Shown here piece after piece: positions 45,411 to 58,600 of a stretch of DNA of 64,000 nucleotides. Position 1 is the stretch's first letter; every line of letters begins with the position of its first letter. Source of the stretch: Eumeta japonica (taxonomy: Eukaryota; Arthropoda; Insecta; Lepidoptera; Psychidae); the NCBI GenBank assembly GCA_005406025.1, contig BGZK01001414.1, positions 1 through 64,000 of the forward strand, read 5' to 3'. The notes under the pieces are model-generated. The model saw only the letters and a program-made list of their open reading frames with translations, had not been told where the DNA came from and made no database searches. The position numbers and the translations under genes were made by a program.

Positions 45411-46578
45411 CTGCAATTAAAACTTATATTTTTACCCAACTAAGCCCAAAAGGAGGGGTACATGTTTGATCTGTATACATGTATATTCCATTCTTACGTT
45501 CTCTCGTATCTGGTACATTTATAAACCGATTTCAATGAGTTCTACGTCGTTGTATTTGTCTTGGTGGCGCGAGTGTCATTGTGTATATTAAAATTATTTA
45601 CAAAAAATCGAACATGAAATTGAGTGGTAATAACAAATGATAACAAAATGAAATTATAATATAACAAGCACATTGACTACTCACTTTATTCTTATTAATT
45701 TCGTAACGATTTCTTTTACCGCTGAGATTTTTTTGTACCTGATTGCGCGACAGCAAAAAAACAGGGTTATGTTTTTGGCATGTATATGGGTATGTATGTA
45801 TGTAGAATTATTTATGCCATTGAAATGGCTAGATGGATTTGATCAAAGAAGTATCTATCGATTCGTGTAAACCGTGCAATGATTAAAGGTTTATATGTTT
45901 CCCTTTTATAAAATGAAAATGACAACTGTAAAATACAAAATGCCGGGAGAGACAAAACTAAAATTACGTGCCATATTGAGCAACATATCATTAAATATTT
46001 TTTTTTAATCAAAGTTTAGTTAATACCATATTATATCAATGAAAATTTTATCTCGATTATTACAAGGAGGCAGGATATTCACACCACTAATGACGGAAAA
46101 GCCATTCTAGTATATTATTAAAACCGAATTAAACATAAATAAAAAGATAGTACATAAAAAAGAACCCCAACTGCATAAAAGTTAACTAAGATGGATGCAA
46201 GATGGTGTAAGGCATCCAATCATATGTCAAATATCTGCCATGATTTTATTCTTTACGAAAACTCACAAGTTTAAGGGTAAATAAAATAAGTTGATTTCAT
46301 ACAAATTTACTTCGCCAGGCGTTTTCGTTACATGCAACTAGCTCCGCCCCCGGCAGTACTCGCATGTACTACAGAAGTTTTAGTTTTTTTATATCTAAAT
46401 AAATAGCGTAAGAATCGTGCTGCCCCCGCCGCATGCTGCGGTCGCCGGCCGTCGATCGCTGGATATTATTTTAAAGACTAATATCCTTATAGTGGATCAT
46501 CCTTAGAAAATTTACATATGTCATTGTAGAATTTTTTGTGAGTCTTTTTAAGATCTACAACTACGTAGTACATTAATT

Positions 46579-46615
<37 letters not shown>

Positions 46616-49600
46616 TTTATCTAATGGTTCGCTGACCTTAAACAATTGAAGAGCACCAAAAGCGTTTTTTTGTCGACTGCTTCGCCGTTAGCGTGACTGC
46701 TTATTTATACGCTACATTACATAAAAAATATATATTTCATATCCTGGCCATATAACAACAATGGAATACGAATAAAATGAGGAGCTGAATTTCAAAAAGG
46801 TATCATTTGATAAATTGTCAAAAAATATTTTTTTAAGAATCTGGTAGAAAATCTTAAACTCTATTGATATTTTTCACCAAATTTTATGAATTAAAATTGT
46901 TTTCAGTACATAAAAGATAATTAAATTTATGCTTGGGATCAAAAGATCTTTTTATAAAAAAAAAAAAAAAAAAATCAGTATTTATCATTATTATTAAATT
47001 ATATAAACATTATTATATATTTTTTATTATTATAAGTTATTTATGTTTTGATAATAATTTAAAATTAAAAATTATTATTAAAATTAATAAGAATTAATTT
47101 AAGCCCTCGATACCTAAAAAAGTAAAATCAAACGATCAATGTTTTCGTACAATTTTGTGATAGATATTCATTTTATGACTAACTGATCCCAATTCTACCA
47201 TTTTTTAAATTTATGTCTGGCGGTATGTCTATGTCCTTTTATAACTGACCAATCGTGATAAAAATTAGTATACAGTAAAAACATGTGATTGAACAAATGA
47301 TAGGGGAGTGTGCCTATCTGTCTTTCTTATTATAATTTAAAAATGGTTTCACCGATCGTAATGAAAATTGACATGGAGTAACATGTGATTGCACAAATGA
47401 TACACTAATGTTTGTCTGTCAGTCTGTTTGTCTATCTCTATGTCCTTTTATAACTTAAAATAGGTTTGACTAATTAAAATGAAAATTAATATACAGTCTG
47501 AATATGTGATTGTGAAAATAATCTACTGTCTGTCTCTTTGTTTCTGTGTCCGTTTATTATTTAATAATTTAAAAAAGTTTTAAGAGGTTTCGAAGAAAAT
47601 TGTTATGTAGTCCCAACATATGAGTGGATGAAGGACAATTTTGTTTGTTCTCCATCGCTAATGGGTTATGTGAATGTGTCATTTCCTCTGTTGTTTTTTA
47701 TTTTAAAACAAAAGAAGTATTGGGTAGTCATTTATTCATAATAATATTGTAAAAAGGTAGTTAGTAAATTATAAAGTGCAATATAATGGGTAATCTCTGG
47801 AACTATTGATCCATTTCCAAAAATTCTGTTACCAAAAGGAAGCTATTATTCTGATTCCTAAGTGCTGTAAGTTATATTTAATTGTAATAAAAATGTATTT
47901 TCAGTAAGAAATCACAAAACAGTAATTGAAGTTGGAAAAAACTAGGCGTCTGGTTAATTTCATAGGCGTAAATTAGGCACCTTTTAAGAGTGGATCCAAG
48001 CACTTCCTCCAACATTGTTTCTCGGTGACTTGATTATTTAAGATCATTGTACCTAGTTAGATAGATAAGGAGACATAGACTTTTTAGAAAATATCTTCAG
48101 TTCCGTTTCAATGGTTTTTTTTTTTAATAAAGTCCTTTATAACATGAAGATATTTTAATTTTTTTTATATAATCATGTCTCATTTTCGATATTTTAGTTT
48201 ATTATTTTTTTAATGATAATAATAATGAATTAACGTATGAATTAAACAAAATCTAATAAAGCGTCAAATCGATAAACTTAAGAATAGAAAAATAGTCCGC
48301 ATTTGGATGACATTTAAAAAAAAAATAGGTTAACCCTGTAGGCCAACCCTGAAACTTCCCGCTATTTTCGAGTTCAAAACAGTCGAAAATATACGGGATT
48401 TGACGCGGTTTTTTGAGTAAAAAAACGGTTTGTTTCGATTTCTTTTGTAAACGATTTCTCGCAAACGAATCAACCGATTTTGACCCGGTTAGCGGCAATC
48501 GACGAGTTTTTACAGGGTCAAGAGTTGGTTAGAATTTGAAATCGATCGATCAAGACGTTTCGTAGTTATTCCAAAAAAACTGTTTTTTTCGATATCTTTC
48601 GACAACGATTTCTTACAAACGAATCAACCGATTTTGATCTGGTTTGCGGCAATCGACGTGTTTTTAATAGGTTAAAAGCTGATTAGATTTTGGAATTGAT
48701 CAGTCAAGCCATTTTAAAGTTATTTTGAAAAAACTTAAAAAAAAAATTTTTCTGTCTTTTGATAATTTCTCAAAATCTACCGGTCCAAATCGACCCAAAC
48801 TTTCAGGAAATCTAAGTTTGGTGAAACTCTTTGGAACGCCGTTTAGTGGGCTCGATTCAGTCAAGCCGTTTAAAAGTTATAAGAGGTTTACATACATCTA
48901 CACATTCACACTCACACACACATCCACACAGACATACGGACATCATCTCAGGGATGATCAGGGAAGCTTCCTAGACCCTCAGAACGTCGAGATCTGATGA
49001 GAACTCGATTTTTGCAAAATGGGGTGAAACCAATAAATTCCCGAAAATTTTAGAAAATTTTCAATTTTCTCAGCGGGAAGTTAAAAATTTAAAGTGGAAT
49101 ATCTCGAACGATATTCATTTTTAGATTGGACATTCTATAGTTAGATATGTTTGTAACGATCTCTACTACAAGCTGTTTACGAATCTACGTCTATTTTCCC
49201 TGTAATCCAGTATACAATGAAAACGTTATTTCTTCGACTCCCAAAATCTCTGAAACTACTGAGCGTATCGGCATGGGTACGTGGCCAATGGGGACGCAGA
49301 ATAGTCTTTAGATGGTTATAGGTTATTTATAAAACAAAAATGTAAAAGTTTGTTTGTATGGACGTTTGTTACATGCTGACGACTGCATAGATGTAATTGG
49401 GATTTTGCCAATTCAACGAGGAATCATTTTTATACCGTCATATGCTATTCATAATAAAAAAAATGTAGAAGTTTGATTGTATGGATGTTTGTCATACGCT
49501 GACAGCTTAGAATGAAATTAGTCACCCCAGTATTACGTGATTTAAAAAAAAATGAAATTTTTAGCATCGCTAGTATAATATAAACTTAAAAACGGATAGG

Positions 49601-52600
49601 TATTCGTTAAGCTGAAATAGGAGCCGTTTTACAGGTAGTAGGTAGCAAAGATCAAAAAAAATCATGTTGGGAAGTGTTAATACATCTACCATATAGCCCG
49701 GACCTTGAACCTTCAGATTGTCACCTGCTTCAGTTTCCTTCAGATTTTTTTTAGGTACTATTAGGTTAACATCAAGACAGTACTGTCAAAACTATTTGTC
49801 GCAATTTTTTGGATCAGAAGTCCCAAAATTTCTACAGCAATAGGATTATGTCATTTCATTCAAAATGGCATCAAATTATTGAATAAAACGGCATATACAT
49901 ATTATAGATAAGATAAATGAAATATGACGAGAAATTATTTCTAAATTGTATATAAAATACGAAAAATCTTTTTCCCCGAAGACTTTACATATAATGAAAA
50001 TTATTTATTTTGTCAGTAATAACAATAATTATTGAAATGATCTCTATGAAACTTTGACCGTTCGATGCGAAATCGTTTAAAGTGAGTTTTATGTTTTTAT
50101 ATTATGTTTATTAAGATATCAGTTGCAATATTCCATATGAAATCGATCATACATCTATCCGCTAATATTCATAATCTTCTTATTTACTAGAATAACTTTG
50201 CTAAAAAAAACCATAGTTATTGAAGTATGTAGTCATTTCTGAGAAAATAGCTTAGAATATGTACATAAAAAAATCCCACCGACAACCTTGCGCGCCCCCC
50301 ACTCTCTAGTTCCACATCGCCAAACGCGAAGCACGACCTACACCGTCTCAGTCGATTACGTAGCTCAGTCGCGTGCAGTCGTTGAACTTCGTACAAGTTC
50401 AACTATAAGTAAGTATTTTGTTAGTATAGAATTACATTTACGATATTGACGATTTTGAAAGTACGATTGTGTGTGATAAATATTTAAGTATTTGATAACA
50501 ACACATTTCACTGCTATCGAATATGCAAATATGATTTATTATTGGGGAGTCTGCAAAAGTAACATTGCTGCGGCTGTTAAACTTTATACTCAAACTTACC
50601 GAGAAAGTCAACGACCTGTGAATTCGCAAGTAATATTGCGTATTGTGTATCGTTTACGCAATAATTTACCTTAGTATACCTTATTTGTTTAGAAGTGAGT
50701 GGAACACATGTGGAAAATCGGAGACTAATTTAATAGTACCATCAGGACCTCTACATTACTGACAACATCAAGTGTCAGTTGTAGGTAAGTGACTAAATAA
50801 ATTCTTTAAAAATTAGACATCAAAGAGCGCAAGCGCAAGGCAAAAAGTTGAGTTCGTTCACGCAGCACCGCAACTCGACACCACCCGCGTTTGCAGTCTA
50901 GCAGAGCATTTAATAGGGTTGTGTCTATATTATTTTATATTATTTAGAAAGATATTTTCAATGATATATTTTTGTTATAGTTACTTTGACAAAGTTTTTC
51001 ATAAAATATTTTTTCATATTTACGAAAAAATGCATGATCAATTCCACCTCGTGTATGTATATAAATATATATAAACGTGATTTATTACTAGTTCTTGAAA
51101 TTAAAACTTAATTGAGTTTCTCTGAGAAAGCAATGTTTTATTACAAATAATGTTTTACATACAATACTTCACTTCTCCATACAATTTTACATAACTAAGT
51201 TTACTAACCTGGAAAAGAAACAACATTTAAAGCTATTATTTCGTTATAATTGATTCGGTTCTCTTTATTTAGCGTAACGGCTTCTTCAAAAATTGTATCT
51301 ATTTGACAACTTAAAACTTAACCTATCTGTCATAGAGCAATCGAATGACATGAGTAAATAAATGCGCGGCAAATTCAAATTAAATGAAGTGTCATGATCA
51401 TGGCCTTCGTTTACATACATAGTAATTTGTTCTCACTACCATTAACGCTCAAAGGTGGACCAAGATCGATATCGAGACTTGTATCGGAATCGAAAGCGGA
51501 CGGGGACCAGACCCGGCAATGGAAACAGAATTGACATCAAGAACAGGGTCATGATCGCGATCAAAATCCACAGAAAAATCTGCCGATATAGATAATGAAG
51601 AAATTCATCCTATGTCCACGAGAGCGCGACCAGGAGCAAATTTGAATAGTAAAAAAGCTGCTAAATTTAAATTAATGTCCCGCGAAATGGGCGAGTGATA
51701 GCTAGCATAATATATTTTTAAGTAACATGATTTATCTATACATATAATACAACAGTAGAACCAGGTTTATACACTGAAGCTGTCCATAAAAAATGGAGAG
51801 TAAACGACAAGAGAAAATAACGATTTAATTTTTTTTTTATCTTTTTGTCTGTTTTTCTATTCGCATACATCTCTGAAAATATCAAGCGTGTTTTATTGCG
51901 GTTTTAATGGTTAGATAGAGCTCGGCTCGAAGCAGAATATAGGCTTAATTTATTTAAATTAGATGTCAGGGAAAAAATTATCCTCAGAGGGCTAGTGAGG
52001 TTGTATAAAGTATAAAAATACTTTCATACATTCATTACTTGAGGTATGCCAAAAAAAACTAGATACTTAAACATTATAATGTTTATTATTTATTACTAAT
52101 AATTATCTTTAAAAAATATCCACCTTGAACATGAATACACTTTTTCATGCGTTTGAACTACTTGAAAAATACTACTAACTACTCTTTTTCAGATAATTGA
52201 GAAATTTAGAAATTATAGGCAGCCAATTTATCTCTTTGATCTCAAATCTCTTGCCTTTCAAATTTTCTTTGATTTTGTGAAACATCTAAAAATCGCATGA
52301 CGCTAAATCAGGGGAATATGGTAAGAGTGAGGTAAGGTACACATTTTTTTAATTACCAAAATCAAGTGTTCCAACGAACCTGTGCGGCGCGGCATTGTCG
52401 TGGTGCCAAAAAAGATGCCGGATTGCAGGAAAGACTTCGGTTGCATGTCACAAGCTGATAATACTTCTGGGGCAAAAACTATCACATACCACTTCGAATT
52501 AACTATCTTTTAATCCTCTAGCACCAGAATAGCAGTATACCGGTCTTACAAGAAAAACGTTACGACCATTTATTTCTAAGTACTTCGCGCACGGAGACAT

Positions 52601-55600
52601 TTTGTTGGTGTTGGTTCAGAGAGACGTAATTGTGAATAATAAGTTCACAGCGCTACCGACCCATACCCAGATTTCACTCACACTCTACATACGTAATTCT
52701 TCGGTTCTTTCGGATAAATTTTGCAACTGCTAGATCAATTTCTTAGGAGACTGCAGTTGGCGGCCGACCTGTCCCAGTTTCATCTTCAAAGATTCCTCAT
52801 TTTCTTTTAATTTCTGCAGACTATTTAAAAACTGTTTCTCGCGAAAAAGCAGATTCACCAAAAGTATTGACCAAAAGTTCAAAACATTCTTGGGACATCA
52901 AACATATTTTATAAGTATAATAAATCATAGCGCAAAAATCATGTCGACTGAAGTCGACTGGTTCCATTGTTGCAAGTCAATTCCCAGCAGATTCACAGAA
53001 AAACAAGCATTCTAAAGAAAAAAATAATTCAATTCAAATATGTTTCGGTTTTAATTTATCACTAAATAATCGATATTTACGGCAGTGCATAACTTGCCAG
53101 TATGAGATTATTAAGTAAAGGGTATCTAATTCTTTTAGCTTACCCCATGTTCTCCAGAGTAATATTGCCTATATTTTTTTTTTGATACTAACATTTGTCG
53201 TGACTTCGTACAAACTGAAACCGTGAGCGGTATCGGAATCGAATAGTGGTACAGAATCGAGAAGCAGGACCAGATTGGAAATTAACAACGTGACCGGGGT
53301 CGAAACAGAGTATCTGACCGGGATTAGAATGAAGAACGTGACCAGGATCTAAATCAAGAGCAGTACCGAAACCAGTCGAAAGTGGGAACAAGATTGCGAT
53401 GGACAGCATGGTCTGTCCAAATAAAAGATGAAGGAACACATCTATGTCCACGTGGGCGAAGGCGGGGGGATAATTAGTGCATCATAATTTATTGAATCTT
53501 ATTAACACATTCGAAGAAAAGTATATACATGCTTTCAGTATTATAGGAGATTCATTTATTTACCCCCTTTGCTTATTGTATATTCAGACAATTGCATTTA
53601 AAGAGTAAACTCAAATCGCCCGACGGACCTGATTAGCCATTTTTATAAATAACTTATTTTTACAGTAAAAGATTTCGGATTTTAAAATAAAATAATTATC
53701 TTTTATCTCATATTAGACGCTCAAAAAATATGTCATCAAAATGTATGAACTAAGATTTTATTATTAGCTGATGGACACAAAGCGTAACATAACTTACTTG
53801 TTGTATTAAATGTTAAATGTATATGACGCAAGTTTTTCCAGAAAATACTTTATATAGGAAGTAAACTTAACTAAGGACAGCCAATCTAATATGAAAGCAA
53901 TAAGGTTTCATTCGTGAATTTTGCATTTAGATACGTTGAGTGTCCTCTTTCCATCGAAGGGACGAACATGTACCAGGGATTAAGCTAGATTACCGGATCT
54001 ATTAAAACACCAAGATTACATTTATTTCCATACAGGTAGCAGGAATGCTATCATATGTACATGAAACAATTTAGAAATGGAACTATTGCATATTTCTCGA
54101 GGGACCGTTTCACGCCGAACGGATCATTAATCGATACATTGCGTTGACAATATATCACTGGGAGCTTCATAACCCTTATGCCAGAGTGGCTCTTAAATCA
54201 ATTTCTCGACTAGTCACAGCTAGCATTCACTGCCTTCAAAAACGCTGCTGTGAGCCTCCAACGTCACTCCTGGACGGCAGCACTCAAACGGCGGTCTGGC
54301 ATAAAACCACCGCAGCTCACGGCCCGTCCCCTCACGGGGTAGACGCGGCAGGCGCTGGCTACCGCCTATGTGCACATTGCGCGTCCTGCCACGGTCATCG
54401 TACACAGATCTTTCGACGTGGCTGTCGGGTGTGTATCCGGCCAGCCATGTAACTGACGCGAGTCGGGGCTGAGAGACCACCGTGGCAATACTTTAATTAG
54501 GCAGCCTGCGACCACTGCCACCATTCCGTGACAGTGACAGGACTTTATGCTATCACTACAATTACTTAAAAAAAATTTCTAGCTAACGATATTTATGAAT
54601 TGAACATGTTAATTTGAATCGAATACTAAATGTATATCGATATAGGTCAGCTCGCAGCGACGATACCTGTCCATGAGCGACGAGCTGCACCAGTTCCTGC
54701 AGCTGCTCAATGGAACCGTTGGGCACCGGCACGATGTTCACGCTCAGCTCATCGGCCCTCCGTGCGAACTTCGGCAGCAGCTTTTCGCCTACATCCTCCG
54801 TTACCAATATCACTCCTCCCTGGAGCACAGGAAAGAAACTCAAAAAATACTGTAGTGTTATGTGTGAGAAAGCAGCATCTACACAGGCTAAATTTAATTT
54901 ATAATAAACTCCATCACGCAGCAGTCTTGTAGATTTCATACATAAGAAATATAAATAGCATATTTATATCCAACAGATAAATAATAATAAATATTTAATC
55001 CATAAAGATTATTCTTAATATATTGTTTATATTTTTCTTGGTTTATTTATCTTTCCTATTACATAAATAAGTAGCGTGTTTCAGTACTTACAATTATTAT
55101 GTCAATTCTTGTGATAAATATTGCTTTTAAGACTCGCTAACCCTAATTGCATGCCCTAAGCGCGAACGTAGGTTATGCTTCTACTGTCGCCTGAAAATCC
55201 AGTGTAATCACGGTAACTAAAAAACTATTTAACTTTTAAACTTAATTTCTTTTTCAATCTCATCACTAATCGATTGGGAATAACTGTATTGAAAATGATA
55301 GTTTGATATAGTACCGATAAGTTGTAATTGATTTTTTTAACTCGCAGTCATTCATGTTTTAATCTGTCATTTCGCTTAAATATCTGAAATGGAGATTGAA
55401 ATGAATATTTTATGTTTTTGTAATTGCCAATAGATGACGGTAGTAATATCAAAAATAAAACGACTATTTTCGCCCGAGGATCAGCTGTACGATTTAGTTC
55501 AACTGTTTAGCTTTAAGTCGCGCACGTAAGGTGCCTGGGTTCAAATCTGTCCTAGAATTCGTTTTTTTTTTAATTTTAATTACTTTCACACGTTTTAATT

Positions 55601-58600
55601 AATTCCAAAGTTATTATTAATGTAATTAGTAATATGTTTATATTAACAACAATTATTGTATAATAATTTTAATTAGTGACTTCGGGATAGTTTTGAAGAA
55701 CTCCAAAAAAGGATTTTTGGTGAAAAGCTCATATATTATCATTAACCTCTAATTTAAATAACATACGTATGTCACGAGCGCTTAAGGCATGCAACATTTG
55801 GTTTTACCAAATTTCTTAATAATGTGTATAAAGACCTAACCGACATTTTAAATATTCTACCTTTCCTAACGTTCCGTAGTTAACAAGGATCCCTTATAAT
55901 ATTGCCATGTCCGTCAATCCTTTTATCTGTCCGGAGTTTAGCTCAACGACTCTCAATATTAGAAAGTTGTAATTTGGCATTTAATCACGCTGACAAAATG
56001 GTAGAATAAAATATTGTAGGAGTACCTCTCCTACAGGTAAAATAGGGATGATTTTTATGTTCTTTACCTATCCTGTAACGTGGGGTATCGTTAGAAAGTT
56101 CATTTAAAAACACTGCAAGTCTATGAAAACATTTTTTTTTTGATTTAGAGATCCATTTGCGAAATATTAAGTTTGAAAGAGCTCATTATTGTCACAGTCA
56201 AGTATGCCGCACGCCAACTGAATAATAACTCTAGGATATGTGAGAAAGTTCAGGATAGTAGTGTATATAAGGAACTGAAAAGGATAACTATCACCACTAA
56301 GGTGGCTTCATTAGTTAACGATAGTCGAATAACTTACAAAATGTACTTGGAGAAGTAAAAGTAAATTTCGTACAAATTTCATTGAAAATTACGTGATGAC
56401 ACGGTTGGTTGCGTAAAACAGGTGGTATATATAAGGTTATGAACCGTGGAACATTAGGCAAATATGAAGTCATAACACCCATCCTATGTGATCCCGTTTT
56501 AAGGCATTATTAGTTAATCCGTGAACTCAAGTAATAGGTTCATAGTATTAAACAAAAAGCCCCATTCTCAGTCCGCAAATAGTGACGTGCAACAACTTGA
56601 CCGGTTTTAAATTCATGTCTGTCTGCCAGTATGTCTTTTTTTAAACTTAGAACGGTTTGATCAATCTTGGTGAAAATGGATATATAGTAAGAAAATGAAA
56701 TTGCACAGATAATAGTTATAATAATTTCGATACAGAGTATGTATGTTTGTTTATCCAGGCTAATCTTCGGAATGGTTTAATAATTTATAATCATATTTGG
56801 AATAAAAGTAAATTACCTCCTGGAATAAGAAATAGGAAAAATTTTATTTATATATACTAATATATATTGATTGAAAAAATAGGGCATATAACAAATTGCA
56901 ATGTGAAATCTTCAGATATATGCAGCATCTTTCGTACGTATACTAATAATTCAACATCAAGTTCAATTATTTTTCACTACAGTCTTTCAGCACCGAGTTC
57001 ACTAGCCTCCATTAAAATGACTTTAGAAATCGACGTGTGATTTCAACAAGAAGAATACAACAAAGTTGAATTCTAAACATCTAGACAAACCGTCCTGGGG
57101 GGCCCAGCCACCCCCCAGGACGGTTTATATCACTCAACATCTTACAAATAAATTTTCTTGCCAGTTTTAACTAACGCGTAGACTTGCTAAGGAATATAAT
57201 TATGCCCACTGCTGGACTCTAAACAGAAAAATTTACATACGCAAAAAGAACGGAGATCCAGCACTACGAATTAACAATCAAGAAGGATTGTCACTGTTAC
57301 AGAGGAAAGAATAACTATATTATTTAAGTCTTATGTTTATACTATTTTCTAAAATTATATGTCCCACTTACATAGTTATATTATTATTTTGGCAAGAATT
57401 TTTCCTACTTACAAACATTGTATTTTCAAGAATTTACATTACATCAATTACCAAGCACACAGTTCGTATTCAGATTCAAAATAAAAATCGCATTGTACAC
57501 TCATCGTTATACTTAAGATTAACTACTCGTCAGTCAATAAACACTTGCAGATTAAACCAACCTACTTAACTGTCTAGTTCAGAGAGGACGGTTTAACTTT
57601 GATACCGATTTTAGTCCGACGGCTGACCATAGGATAACGAAAACTCTATTCCGAAACGCGTACTAACGTTAATACCGGTACTTGGGTGGGACTAGCGACC
57701 ATTGTTTTATTAAACCACCTCGAACCAGATTTAAGTGAGTTAGTACGGGATTTGTGTAACAGGTTAAAAACAGCTGTATGCGCGAAATCATTTCATATTT
57801 GTAGTTATGGAAATAAATGAGTGTGATGATATTAATGATATTATAGAATATAAAGAATTTATAAAATAGCAATTGAACAACCGAGGATTTATCGCAAAAA
57901 GATCGATCCGTTCGAAATTTTCACTTTGTACTTCTTTTGTGATTATTGATGTCTGTTTGTTTATCTTCAATAATTTTAATTTTGGATTGAATTAAGTTCA
58001 GTAGAAAAACATTAACTTGTTCACTCCAGTTCCTTCCTTTTTTCCTTTTGTCGCATTAGGTTTGTCGTTAATTAACGCTATATCAAATCACAAAAGGTAA
58101 AGTAGATCAATAATTAAAGTCGAAATTAAAACCTCTGCCAATAATGCCATATTAGATCGACCGCTGTCAAAATAAGCCCTTATTAAAGCGACTAATTACA
58201 ATAGGCAGTTGATTTTTATTATGCTATAATATAGCATGTATTCGCAAATAGGTAGTATAATCATGTGTTGCCATTTAAAATATCTAATACCGGTGCTTAC
58301 AAATACCGCGCTTAAGGACGACTCTGAATTGAATTGACGTAGGTTAGTTAATCCGGCCTTAATACTGGTTTAGTTAGAACCACCTTAGTACTGGTTTTAA
58401 GACAACGTTTCTGAATTGTACAGTAAGTCCACATCATTGAGTATATGCACAAACGTGTAATATAAATACAACTTATATTTAATAATATTACTGTCATTGG
58501 ATGGGAGCTCTTATGAAGATGATAACATCAATTTTTATACCACTCGAATGACAATTCACATGCTGTATTAGACAGTTGTATCTCTCTACACTGTATTACA

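Noticed and set aside
45145..45420. 91-codon plus-strand frame as a gene
   Set aside because: It is antisense to the last dehydrogenase exon, which has a clear MDR C-terminal signature on the minus strand.
46581..46609. (AT)n run as a regulatory element
   Set aside because: Plain dinucleotide microsatellite with no supporting context.
54583..54939. 118-codon minus-strand frame as an independent small gene
   Set aside because: Only the middle (54667-54819) is coding; splice sites on both sides join it in phase to the other dehydrogenase exons.
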